In this document: positions 24,656 to 32,020 of the stretch, piece after piece | How the letters are laid out: each line of letters begins with the position of its first letter | Position numbering within the stretch: the stretch's first letter is position 1 | DNA from: Paraburkholderia polaris | GTDB taxonomy: Bacteria; Pseudomonadota; Gammaproteobacteria; Burkholderiales; Burkholderiaceae | Length of the DNA stretch: 36,898 nt | Assembly: GCF_012927345.1 (NCBI RefSeq) | Contig: NZ_JABBGJ010000065.1 | Span: 1 to 36,898 of the forward strand | Direction: 5' to 3' | Position numbers and translations under genes: made by a program | Notes under the pieces: generated by a model | The model's input: the letters and a program-made list of their open reading frames with translations, nothing else | Database searches by the model: none | Told to the model about the DNA's origin: nothing

Positions 24656-25054
24656 TCAGGCGACGGTAAGACCTGAACGGATCGTGATCGAATGCGTGAG
24701 GATCTTGTGAACCGGGCACGCATTGGCAATTTGCAAGAGCCGTTCCCGCTGCTCGTCCGACAGATCGCCTTGCAGCATGATTTTGCGGTCGATGGTCGAG
24801 CCCGCGTCGCCGGTTTCAAGCGACAGTGTCACGCGCACGTCGGTGAGCGGCCAGTCCTTACGCTGAGCGTACATCTTCAGCGTGATCGACGTGCAGGCCC
24901 CAAGGCTCGACAGCAACAGCGCGACGGGCGCTGGCCCGCGATCGCCGCCGCCAAGCGACTCGGGTTCATCGGCGAGCCACGTGTGCTTGCCGTCGTCGAA
25001 AAGGACCTGGAAATTCGTCGAACCGATGTGGGCGGTGACGGTGGACTCTGCCAT
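24656..25054 (-). CDS. OsmC family peroxiredoxin-like protein
   Basis: The 132-residue OsmC-type protein has the two redox cysteines Cys54 (SSLGACTSITLKMYA) and Cys113 (NACPVHKIL). The family reduces organic hydroperoxides or binds thiol compounds. I chose ATG 25054 (MAESTVTAHIGS), preceded by AGGAG about 7 nt upstream. Its upstream region contains a heptamer tandem repeat at 25174-25237. Which subfamily (OsmC, Ohr or YhfA-like) is uncertain; the compact length and sequence around Cys54 favour the YhfA/OsmC-like branch. Confidence 0.88.
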   Translation of the reverse strand: MAESTVTAHIGSTNFQVLFDDGKHTWLADEPESLGGGDRGPAPVALLLSSLGACTSITLKMYAQRKDWPLTDVRVTLSLETGDAGSTIDRKIMLQGDLSDEQRERLLQIANACPVHKILTHSITIRSGLTVA

Positions 25055-25173
25055 GCGCGCTCCTGAACAGGGACGGAAATCGCCGCGCGCCACGGTCCGT
25101 CATGGTTGGACGGCGTGGCGCACGGCATAAATTGCTATTGTGAACGAATTTGCCGGCCTTCGCGTCCATGTGC

Positions 25174-25237
25174 GGTGGCGGGTGGCGGGTGGCGGGTGGC
25201 GGGTGGCGGGTGGCGGGTGGCGGGGTGGCGGGTGGCG
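25174..25237 (+). repeat. GGTGGCG heptamer tandem repeat
   Basis: Nine copies of GGTGGCG, seven exact in tandem, then one extra G, then two more. The array is non-coding, between the 3' end of the pirin gene and the 5' side of the osmC gene, about 120-183 nt before the osmC ATG. Such G-rich short repeats can change length by slippage. Confidence 0.95.
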
Positions 25238-25292
25238 CGGTGAGCGCCGCGCCACCGCAATCGTGAGCGGTAACGCGCGCCGGCACGGCCAA

Positions 25293-26171
25293 TCAGTGGG
25301 TGATCGCGCCCATGCGTCCAGCCTGATAATCGACCACGGCCTGGCGGATCTCATCTTCGGTGTTCATCACGAACGGGCCGTAGCGCACCACTGGTTCTTT
25401 CAGCGGCACGCCGCCGAGCAGCAGCACTTCGAGCGGCTCGGTGCCGGCCGTCAGCGTGACCAACTCGCCGTCGTTCCGGAATACGACCATTTTCTGCGCG
25501 TCGATTTCCTGGCGCGCGTCGCCTTCGCCGTAGAAGCCCTTGCCCGACAGGCTGTAAGCGAACACTCGATAGTCGGCCGGCACGGGTTGCTGGATCGTCG
25601 CGCCCGGTTGCAGCGAGAAATGCTGATACAGGATCGGCGTGCGCGTTTCGATCGCAGCCTTTACGCCGAGCGCTTCGCCCGCTATGACCTTGACGCGCAC
25701 CTTGCCGTCAGGGGACGTCGCGACCGGAATGCTGGCCGACGGCATCTCCTGATAGCGCGGTTCGATCATCTTGTCGCGGCGCGGCAGATTCACCCACAGT
25801 TGCAAGCCGTGCACGCGCCCACCGGTGCGCACGAACGATGGGTCCGGCATCTCACTGTGTACGACGCCTGCGCCCGCAGTCATCCATTGCACATCGCCGG
25901 CATGCAACGTGCCCGAATGGCCCGCCGAATCCTTGTGGCCAAACTGGCCCTCGAGCACGTACGTGACCGTTTCAAAGCCGCGGTGCGGATGATCCGGCGC
26001 GCCTTTCGCCTCACCCGGCGCGTAGTCGATCGGACCCATTTCGTCGAGCAGCAGGAACGGATCGAAATCCATCAGCAGGCGGGTCGGAAACGGGCGATGG
26101 ACGACAAAGCCGCCACCTTCGGTCGTGCGAACGGCGGGAAACGTGCGTTCGATCGTGCGTGTCGTGCTCAT
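25293..26171 (-). CDS. Pirin family protein
   Basis: The 292-residue bicupin has the pirin metal-binding residues His61 and His63 (DHPHRGFETVTYVLEG), His105 and Glu107 (GAGVVHSEMP). Bacterial pirins bind iron; some have quercetinase activity, others regulate metabolism. I chose ATG 26171, with AAGG 8 nt before; GTG 26180 is possible. It is divergent from a LysR-type regulator 122 bp away, which is therefore its likely regulator. Confidence 0.92.
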   Translation of the reverse strand: MSTTRTIERTFPAVRTTEGGGFVVHRPFPTRLLMDFDPFLLLDEMGPIDYAPGEAKGAPDHPHRGFETVTYVLEGQFGHKDSAGHSGTLHAGDVQWMTAGAGVVHSEMPDPSFVRTGGRVHGLQLWVNLPRRDKMIEPRYQEMPSASIPVATSPDGKVRVKVIAGEALGVKAAIETRTPILYQHFSLQPGATIQQPVPADYRVFAYSLSGKGFYGEGDARQEIDAQKMVVFRNDGELVTLTAGTEPLEVLLLGGVPLKEPVVRYGPFVMNTEDEIRQAVVDYQAGRMGAITH

Positions 26172-26293
26172 CAAAGTCACCTTGGAAAATGGGGAATAGC
26201 GTTATTTTTGAAACATAGGGCTATTATAGGGACCGTTTTCCTAGGCGCCAGCCGCCATCACGCAATGGATTGTTCTATTACTGGAACGATGAG

Positions 26294-27280
26294 ATGAAGA
26301 TCGATTCACACAATCTGAATGACCTGATGTACTTTTCGCAGGTCGTGGAACATGGCGGCTTTTCCGCCGCCGAGCGCGTGCTGGGTATTTCCAAGTCGCG
26401 CCTGTCGCGCCGCTTGACCGAACTGGAAGCGTCGCTGGGCATACGTTTGCTGCAGCGCTCCACCCGCAAGCTGGCGCTCACCGAAGCCGGCCAGCTCTTC
26501 TACCAGCACTGTCAGGCGATGCTGAGCGAAGCGCAGGCGGCCGTCAACGTGGTGCAGCAGTTGCGTTCGTCGCCGCGCGGCACGGTGCGTGTGAGCGTGC
26601 CGGTGACGATTTCGCAGACCATCCTGTCGCAGATCCTGCCGGAATTCATGCATCGCTACCCGGAAGTGCGGGTGGTGATGCGCGTGACGAACCGCGTGGT
26701 CGACCTGTTCGAGGATTCGATCGACATCGCGTTGCGTGTGCGCTCCGATCCGCCGGAGAACGCCAACATCGTTGTGCGCCCGTTGTGGCGCACGCAGCAG
26801 ATGCTGGTTGGCGCACCGAGCCTGTTGCAGCAGAATGCGCCGCCGCTGTTGCCTGCCGATCTGAGTCGTTTCGAAACGCTCGACGTGCCGACCAGCGACG
26901 GGCGCCACGTCTTCGATCTGATCGCCCCCGACGGCACGCGCCACGCGCACGAACACGAGCCGCGCCTCGTCACCGCCGATCTGATGACGATTCGTGAAGC
27001 GGTGTTGTCCGGCGTGGGTATCGCCGCGTTGCCGGAAATGATGTACGGCAGCGCGTTGCGCGCGGGGCAGTTATCGCCGGTGATGCCGGGCTGGACTTTT
27101 CCGACGCCGCAGTTGTACGCGGTATTCGTGTCGCGGCAGGGGATGGTGCCGGCGGTGCGTGCGTTCGTCGATTACCTGGTCGAAATGCTCGATCCGGACG
27201 AAGGTAAACACATCATGGGCGAGTGTCCGACGCGTGCCGCACAAGACGCTGTGCAGCCCGCTTTCGCGGTCGCTTCATAG
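26294..27280 (+). CDS. LysR-type transcriptional regulator
   Basis: The 328-residue protein has an N-terminal winged helix (LNDLMYFSQVVEHGGFSAAERVLGISKSRLSRRLTELE, cited in part as residues 6-40) and a C-terminal periplasmic-binding-like effector domain. I chose ATG 26294 (MKIDSHNLNDL); an upstream in-frame TTG at 26270 adds eight residues. Divergence from the pirin gene suggests it controls that gene, as LysR regulators usually act on their divergent neighbour. The effector is unknown. The C-terminus carries a short unconserved tail. Confidence 0.92.
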   Translation: MKIDSHNLNDLMYFSQVVEHGGFSAAERVLGISKSRLSRRLTELEASLGIRLLQRSTRKLALTEAGQLFYQHCQAMLSEAQAAVNVVQQLRSSPRGTVRVSVPVTISQTILSQILPEFMHRYPEVRVVMRVTNRVVDLFEDSIDIALRVRSDPPENANIVVRPLWRTQQMLVGAPSLLQQNAPPLLPADLSRFETLDVPTSDGRHVFDLIAPDGTRHAHEHEPRLVTADLMTIREAVLSGVGIAALPEMMYGSALRAGQLSPVMPGWTFPTPQLYAVFVSRQGMVPAVRAFVDYLVEMLDPDEGKHIMGECPTRAAQDAVQPAFAVAS

Positions 27281-27355
27281 CACTTATTACTTGCGGCAGC
27301 ATCGCTTTTAGCATTTAAGCGCCGCCTGTCATGAGTACTTTCAATGACGGTTTGC

Positions 27356-27384
27356 TTGAATGCGGGCGCTCGCAGGCATATAGT
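27356..27384 (+). promoter_or_regulatory. Sigma-70 promoter of the 39-residue exported peptide
   Basis: TTGAAT (27356-27361) and TATAGT (27379-27384) are 17 bp apart, a close match to consensus, ending 26 nt before the ATG. Confidence 0.7.
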
Positions 27385-27410
27385 GAAATCCCTTCGCTAA
27401 GGAGTCTCTT

Positions 27411-27530
27411 ATGCGAAAACTCATGGCCGCTATGATAGTCGGCCTGATAGGGCTGACCGCGCTGTCCGTGTCGATCACGGCTGTCGCATGCGGTGACTCG
27501 AGCTATCAGTCATCTTCTGATGGTAAATGA
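27411..27530 (+). CDS. Small exported or lipoprotein-like peptide, 39 residues
   Basis: The product starts MRKLMAAMIVGLIGLTALSV and then has ITAVACGDSS. This looks like a signal peptide that could end at AVA-C, a weak lipobox, leaving a short Ser-rich tail of about 13 residues. The ribosome binding site AAGGAG is 7 nt before ATG, a good sigma-70 promoter lies upstream and a strong terminator 34 nt after the stop. This full transcription unit supports a real gene despite its size. No family is recognised. Confidence 0.72.
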   Translation: MRKLMAAMIVGLIGLTALSVSITAVACGDSSYQSSSDGK

Positions 27531-27563
27531 TCCCGCCGCCCGAAGGCGCCGAGTGCGCACAAA

Positions 27564-27595
27564 AAAAGGCCTTCATCTAACGATGAAGGCCTTTT
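27564..27595. terminator. Bidirectional intrinsic terminator
   Basis: A 13-bp stem AAAAGGCCTTCAT and ATGAAGGCCTTTT with a 6-nt loop. T-runs follow on both strands (seven T residues on the minus strand), so it can end both the 39-residue peptide gene and the tonB-exbB-exbD transcript. Confidence 0.92.
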
Positions 27596-27683
27596 ACTTT
27601 TAGCCCTTGTTTCAAGGGTTTTTCTGCTTTTTCGGCAGGCGCTGCTTAACAGCGGTGCGTTGCTACGCGTGGATCATTAGCCT

Positions 27684-28103
27684 TCATTTAACTTTAGGCT
27701 GCGTGACGAAGCCGATCTTCGTGAGGCCACCGGCCTGCGCCGCCGACATCACTTCCGCCACTTTCTCGTACGCGACCTTGCGGTCCGCGTCCAGATGCAG
27801 CTCCGGCTGCGGATTCGCCTGCGCAGCCTCTGCGATCTTCGCGCGCAGTGCCGCGTCGTCGACCTTCTTGTCGTCCCACAACACGTTGCCGTCCGCATCG
27901 ACGGCGACCGTCACTTGCGCGGGCTTGGTGTCTTCCTTCTGACTGCTCGCATGCGGCAGATCGATTTTGACTGCGTGACGAATCACCGGGATCGTCACCA
28001 TGAAGACGATCAGGAGAACCAACATCACGTCGACGAGCGGCGTCATGTTGATTTCGTTCATCAGGCCGTCGTCATCGTCGCTGGCGAAAGGGCTCATTGC
28101 CAT
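27684..28103 (-). CDS. exbD: ExbD, TonB-system energy coupling protein
   Basis: ExbD forms, with ExbB, the proton channel that energises TonB. The 139-residue protein has the family start (MNEINMTPLVDVMLVLLIVFM, residues 15-35), with the proton-carrying Asp25 in the single membrane helix, and a periplasmic domain ending in KIGFVTQP. It lies 16 bp downstream of exbB on the same strand, and is last in the operon before the terminator at 27564-27595. Confidence 0.93.
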   Translation of the reverse strand: MAMSPFASDDDDGLMNEINMTPLVDVMLVLLIVFMVTIPVIRHAVKIDLPHASSQKEDTKPAQVTVAVDADGNVLWDDKKVDDAALRAKIAEAAQANPQPELHLDADRKVAYEKVAEVMSAAQAGGLTKIGFVTQPKVK

Positions 28104-28119
28104 CGGAATGCCTCGTCGA

Positions 28120-28851
28120 TCAGTTGGTGCGCGTGGCGAGGCGCAAACCGTCGCCGCGCTTGGACGACGACAGACGGGCGCCCGTCACGAAGAATGCGTG
28201 CAGACCGTGCGCAAAGCGGCTCAGCTTGGCGACAACCGTCTTGTTGGCGCGCGTCAGTGCGTTGTAGCCAAGCACAGCCGGAATCGCGACGAACAGGCCG
28301 AACGCGGTCATGATCAGTGCTTCGCCGACCGGGCCCGCGACCTGATCGATCGACGACTGGCCGCTCGCGCCGATCGCCAGCAGTGCGTGATAGATGCCCC
28401 ACACCGTGCCGAACAGGCCGACGAACGGCGCCGTACTGCCGATCGAAGCGAGAATCGCCAGACCGCTTTGCATGCGTGCGACGCTTTCATCCATCGTGTC
28501 CTTCAGGCAGCGTGTCACCCAGTCCGACACGTCCATGCGGTCGTGCAGATGCGGTTGAGTCTGATGATGGTGGTCGGCGGCTTCCTGGCCCGACAGCGCC
28601 AGTGCCAGGAACGGATTGTCCTGCGGCGTCGACGATCCGGCGCCGAGCTTCTTCACGCCATCGGCGAGATCGTCCGAATGCCAGAACTGCTGTTCGGCGT
28701 TCTTCGTGAGACGTTTCAGGCGCATCACATTCCAGCCTTTAATGACGATCACGCTCCACGACATGATCGACATGATCAACAGCGCGAGCGCGATACCGCG
28801 CGTCACGAAATCCCCTTGCGCCCACACGTGCGCCAATCCGTAGTTTTGCAT
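28120..28851 (-). CDS. exbB: ExbB, MotA/TolQ/ExbB proton channel protein
   Basis: The 243-residue protein has three membrane segments: residues about 17-38, the helix around IGSTAPFVGLFGTVWGIYHA, and EALIMTAFGLFVAIPAVLGYNAL. These last two carry the conserved features of the MotA/TolQ/ExbB channel family. The large cytoplasmic loop has a His-rich stretch (DHHHQTQPHLHDR). It sits between tonB and exbD, which identifies it as ExbB rather than TolQ. Confidence 0.92.
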   Translation of the reverse strand: MQNYGLAHVWAQGDFVTRGIALALLIMSIMSWSVIVIKGWNVMRLKRLTKNAEQQFWHSDDLADGVKKLGAGSSTPQDNPFLALALSGQEAADHHHQTQPHLHDRMDVSDWVTRCLKDTMDESVARMQSGLAILASIGSTAPFVGLFGTVWGIYHALLAIGASGQSSIDQVAGPVGEALIMTAFGLFVAIPAVLGYNALTRANKTVVAKLSRFAHGLHAFFVTGARLSSSKRGDGLRLATRTN

Positions 28852-28878
28852 TGCAATTCCTTTTTTTTAAAATCTGCC

Positions 28879-29607
28879 TCAATCGTTCAGATTGAAGTTG
28901 TAAGGCTGGGTGTACGCTGCCCGAATCGGCTGGCCGTTCTCGAGATAGGGCTTGCAGGCACTCGCGTGCGCTGCGGCAACCGCGGCATCGTCCAGGCGGT
29001 TGAAGCCGCTGCTCGTTTTCAGTTCGATGTTCTCGAGTTTGCCCGTCAGTCCGACCACGAATTTCACGTAGGCGGTGCCAGTTTCGCCGCGTCGCTTGGA
29101 AAGCGAGGGGTACTCTGGCGTGACCATGTTGCAGTCGATGTGCGAAACGTTTTTCGGGGCGATGATTTCCATCGTCGGACGGCCGACTGCCGGCGCAGCC
29201 TGAGCGGGTGGTGCGGCTGGCGCGGGCGGCGTTGGATCAGCGGCGGCGACAGGCGTGGGCGACGGCGCGGCGGCTTCGGGCAACGGGGTAGGCGTCGGCC
29301 TGAGCGTCGGTGTCGGCTTTGACTGGACTTTGGGCCTGGTATGAACCGGCGGCACCGGCTTGGGCGGCGGCGGCGCGATCGATTGCAGTGCGACGGGCGC
29401 GGCGACCGGCGCTGGCGCCAGCAGCTGCGCAGTCATGACACGCGATTCGAGTGACGGTTGTACGGGTTCATGACGCAACGTCAGGATCGCTGCAAGCAAC
29501 GCGACGTGAATCGCCGCAACCGCGGCAGTTGCGGTCAAGGCGCGGGAATTCATTCGGGCGGACGAAGCCGGCGTGGCGCCGGCCGAAACGGTATGCGAGG
29601 CCTGCAT
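28879..29607 (-). CDS. tonB: TonB, energy transducer
   Basis: TonB passes energy from the ExbBD proton channel to outer-membrane receptors for iron chelates and heme. The 242-residue protein has one N-terminal membrane helix with a conserved His (AAIHVALLAAIL, residues about 31-42). A Pro-rich periplasmic spacer (APPPPKPVPPVHTRPK) and the C-terminal TonB domain (ETGTAYVKFVVGLTG, ending in YTQPYNFNLND) follow. No ribosome binding site precedes the ATG; a 20-residue ORF with a strong one ends 48 nt upstream, suggesting re-initiation or coupling. An alternative start is ATG at 29553. Confidence 0.92.
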   Translation of the reverse strand: MQASHTVSAGATPASSARMNSRALTATAAVAAIHVALLAAILTLRHEPVQPSLESRVMTAQLLAPAPVAAPVALQSIAPPPPKPVPPVHTRPKVQSKPTPTLRPTPTPLPEAAAPSPTPVAAADPTPPAPAAPPAQAAPAVGRPTMEIIAPKNVSHIDCNMVTPEYPSLSKRRGETGTAYVKFVVGLTGKLENIELKTSSGFNRLDDAAVAAAHASACKPYLENGQPIRAAYTQPYNFNLND

Positions 29608-29655
29608 ATTAGCGTGGCGACGCGCCGTCGATGCGGCACGTCAGACAAGACATCG

Positions 29656-29718
29656 TCATGTTCGGAAGATCAGCAGCGAAATGAACAAAGTAGTCACGAA
29701 ACCAATCAGCAATTCCAT
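29656..29718 (-). CDS. 20-residue membrane peptide upstream of tonB
   Basis: MELLIGFVTTLFISLLIFRT is encoded between bfd and tonB, with a strong ribosome binding site AAAGGAG about 7 nt before ATG. The peptide is almost all hydrophobic and would form one membrane helix with a C-terminal Arg. It could be a regulatory subunit of the TonB-ExbBD complex, in the manner of other tiny membrane proteins, or a leader that controls tonB translation. No family is known to me. Only the ribosome binding site and composition support it. Confidence 0.55.
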   Translation of the reverse strand: MELLIGFVTTLFISLLIFRT

Positions 29719-29893
29719 CTCGAACTCCTTTAACGGGTGAGCGGGTAGCTGGCTGGTACGGATACTGGCTTGCTGACGGCAGTGGGATAACGCGTGAAGC
29801 AGGGCGTAAAACAGGGCGTGAAGCGGCGCGAAAAGCAGCGCATGAGGCAGTGCGGCGGTGAGTCCCCGAGGCGCGGCGTGGGCCGCGCCCTAA

Positions 29894-29909
29894 AACCGCC
29901 TTCAGGCGG
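29894..29909 (-). terminator. Weak hairpin at the end of bfd
   Basis: CCGCC-TTCA-GGCGG followed on the minus strand by TTTTAGG. The bfd stop codon lies in its loop. The stem has only 5 bp, so read-through into the tonB operon is likely. Confidence 0.45.
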
Positions 29910-30147
29910 CTTTGCGTTCGTAAAACGTCAGCGGCATAGCCTGCGGATGATTCGGATGATGCTCAAAGCCGCAGCGGCTCGCGCACACGCCGCTTTCCAT
30001 CATGACGCCGCGCACGGAATCCGCGCACTTGCCACAGCAGGAGGCGACGCCGAGTTCGAACTGGAGTTCGTCGAACGAATCGACGCCTTCCGCGATCGAG
30101 GCACGGATCTTTCGGTCAGAAACAGACTTGCAGACACAGACAATCAT
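29902..30147 (-). CDS. bfd: Bacterioferritin-associated ferredoxin Bfd
   Basis: Bfd is a [2Fe-2S] protein that reduces the iron core of bacterioferritin so iron can be released. The 81-residue protein has the ligand cysteines at the same positions as E. coli Bfd: Cys4 and Cys6 (MIVCVCKSVSD) and Cys38 and Cys41 (SCCGKC). The C-terminus is about 17 residues longer than E. coli Bfd, with extra Cys and His residues. A Fur-box-like operator covers its promoter. It is upstream of the tonB operon on the same strand, and its partner bfr lies 1.2 kb away beyond murI. Confidence 0.93.
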   Translation of the reverse strand: MIVCVCKSVSDRKIRASIAEGVDSFDELQFELGVASCCGKCADSVRGVMMESGVCASRCGFEHHPNHPQAMPLTFYERKAA

Positions 30148-30170
30148 GGCAGGGCGTCATAGCTAACGTT

Positions 30171-30209
30171 AATGCGAACTATTATCATTTTGATTGGGCT
30201 GTTTGGCAA
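30171..30209 (-). promoter_or_regulatory. Promoter and Fur box of bfd (and possibly tonB-exbBD)
   Basis: On the minus strand TTGCCA (30204-30209) and GATAAT (30181-30186) are 17 bp apart. The 9-1-9 site AATGATAAT-A-GTTCGCATT (30171-30189) overlaps the -10 element. The sequence CTAACGTTAATGCGAAC at 30163-30179 is identical, inverted, to the 17-mer at the ftrA operator. Confidence 0.75.
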
Positions 30210-30363
30210 GCGTCCTGCATGATTTTTTGTAACAAAACCAGACTCTTAGAAGGGTTTCGTCTAAGGATTGGGGTTCCGCGCGAGCGGCGGGAGAGCCGTA
30301 AAAACGCCTAAAAAGTGCGCAAAAAGGGCGCGTGGCGGCGCTAAAAGGCAGCGGGCGCGGGCT
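30210..30363. other. Non-coding stretch between bfd and murI
   Basis: Contains a 6-bp hairpin CTTAGA-N9-TCTAAG near 30244-30265 that, on the minus strand, is followed by GGTTTTGTT. It may be a weak murI terminator. Nothing else was recognised. Confidence 0.35.
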
Positions 30364-31251
30364 TTATGCGGCTTGGGAATTCGGCGCTGCCGTGCGGCGC
30401 GACGGGATCACGACGTGCTCGACGGTTGTATCGATTTGTAGCAGGGTAGCGGCGAGTTGCTGCTGATGGGTACCGTCGCCGGTCGAATAAAAGCGGGGCA
30501 GTACAGCACTGGTGCTTTCCGGGGCAGCGCGCAGCCCGTGCTGGTCGAGCACCCGTTCCAACTGGCGCGCGATGGCCACGCTCGTATCGATCAGCATCAG
30601 CCGATCGCCCACGATATCGCGGATCGCCGCATCGAGAAACGGGTAGTGGGTGCAACCGAGCACCAGTGTGTCGGCGCCGGCATCGAGCATGGGCTGCAGA
30701 TAGCTGCGCAGCAGTGCGCGCAGTTCGGCGGACCCTACGTCGCAGCGTTCCACCGCCTGCACGAGCCCGTGGCCCGGTTGGCAAAGAAAACGGCAATCGG
30801 CGGCGTAGCGTTCCAGCAGGTCCTGAAAGCGGGTGCTGCGCAAGGTCACTTGGGTGGCGAGCACGCCGGCGACACGCGTTTTCGACTGCAGCGCAGCCGG
30901 TTTGACGCCCGGCTCGACCCCCACCAGCGGAATGGCCAGCTTTTCGCGGACCAGCGCGATCGATTGCGCGGTCGCCGTGTTGCATGCAACTACCAGCGCC
31001 TTAGCGCCTTGCTTCGCGAGCCATTCCCCGATTGCGAGGGTGCGATCGGCGATGAAGTCGTCGTCGCGTTCGCCATAGGGGGCGTAAAGCGAGTCGGCGA
31101 CGTAGATGAGCACTTCGCCGGGCAGTTGCGCGCGGACCGCCCGCAGCACCGACAAACCGCCCAGACCCGAGTCGAAAATGCCGACCGGCGCCCGCGCACC
31201 GCCGCACGAGTTGGCAGGCCCGGCACTCGAAGACGGCGATTCTGCAGGCAT
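30364..31251 (-). CDS. murI: Glutamate racemase
   Basis: MurI makes D-glutamate for peptidoglycan. The 295-residue protein has the cofactor-independent racemase signature: PVGIFDSGLGGLSVLRA (from residue 22), catalytic Cys90 in VACNTAT and catalytic Cys200 in GCTHYPFL. GVEPGVKPA marks the substrate site. I chose ATG 31251, which gives a normal length with a short unconserved N-terminus. It lies 107 bp downstream of bfr on the same strand. Confidence 0.95.
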   Translation of the reverse strand: MPAESPSSSAGPANSCGGARAPVGIFDSGLGGLSVLRAVRAQLPGEVLIYVADSLYAPYGERDDDFIADRTLAIGEWLAKQGAKALVVACNTATAQSIALVREKLAIPLVGVEPGVKPAALQSKTRVAGVLATQVTLRSTRFQDLLERYAADCRFLCQPGHGLVQAVERCDVGSAELRALLRSYLQPMLDAGADTLVLGCTHYPFLDAAIRDIVGDRLMLIDTSVAIARQLERVLDQHGLRAAPESTSAVLPRFYSTGDGTHQQQLAATLLQIDTTVEHVVIPSRRTAAPNSQAA

Positions 31252-31358
31252 AGGCGATAAGGACGCGCGCGGCACAGCGGTCACGGAAAACTCACGAAAA
31301 CGGGGAAGTGCGCAAGTATATCGCCCGCGCGGCGCGCGGGCTTTTCCAGCCAGGTCGA

Positions 31359-31838
31359 TCAGGACTCGATCGAACCCATTGCAGTTTGCTGGTAGTTCTG
31401 GATGCCGACCTTGTCGATCAGGTCGATCTGGGTTTCGAGCCAGTCGATGTGTTCTTCGGTGTCGTCGAGAATCTTCACGAAGATTTCGCGCGAGATGAAA
31501 TCGCGAACCGATTCGCAATACACAATCGCTTCTTTACAAGTGTTTTGCGAAATCTGTTCGAGCTTCAGATCGCATTCGAGGATTTCTTTGGTTTCTTCAC
31601 CGATCAGCAGCTTGTGCAGGTCTTGCAGGTTCGGCAGGCCATCGAGCATGAAAATGCGTTCGATTAGCCAGTCGGCGTGCTTCATTTCGCCGATCGATTC
31701 GTCGTATTCATGCTTGCCGAGTTTCTCGAGGCCCCAGTGCTTGTACATCCGCGCGTGCAGGAAGTACTGGTTGATGGCGGTGAGCTCATTCTTAAGCTGG
31801 GAGTTCAGATACTCGATAACTTTCTTGTCGCCTTGCAT
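31359..31838 (-). CDS. bfr: Bacterioferritin
   Basis: Bacterioferritin is a 24-subunit, heme-containing iron store. The 159-residue protein has Glu18, Glu51, heme-ligand Met52 and His54 (EMKH), Glu94 and His130. The second ExxH motif reads TEEH, so the position of the usual di-iron ligand Glu127 is Thr. I chose ATG 31838 (MQGDKKVIEYLN), with AAAGGAA as ribosome binding site. It is upstream of murI. No clear Fur box was found before it. Confidence 0.95.
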   Translation of the reverse strand: MQGDKKVIEYLNSQLKNELTAINQYFLHARMYKHWGLEKLGKHEYDESIGEMKHADWLIERIFMLDGLPNLQDLHKLLIGEETKEILECDLKLEQISQNTCKEAIVYCESVRDFISREIFVKILDDTEEHIDWLETQIDLIDKVGIQNYQQTAMGSIES

Positions 31839-31964
31839 GGGGATTCCTTTTAGGGGCTTTGAATTTTCAACAACAATAAACGCCAGACCTGAAAAAGCCA
31901 AGGAAACGGACACATCTTTTGACGTTGTTCCTGGCGTCAGGCGTCGCGCCTTGCGTAGTAATGA

Positions 31965-31992
31965 AAAAGCCGGGACCGAAGTCCCGGCTTTT
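31965..31992 (-). terminator. Intrinsic terminator of the fumarase gene
   Basis: A 12-bp stem AAAAGCCGGGAC and GTCCCGGCTTTT. On the minus strand the loop is C(TTCG)G, an extra-stable tetraloop, followed by a T-run, 29 nt after the fumarase stop. Confidence 0.93.
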
Positions 31993-32020
31993 GAATCGCG
32001 TGACAAACGTAAGCGGCGAA

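Noticed and set aside
29794..29870. Short repeated GCGTGAAGCAGGGCGTAAAA-like text between bfd and tonB
   Set aside because: The repeats are short and irregular, and fall in no coding or regulatory pattern I can support.
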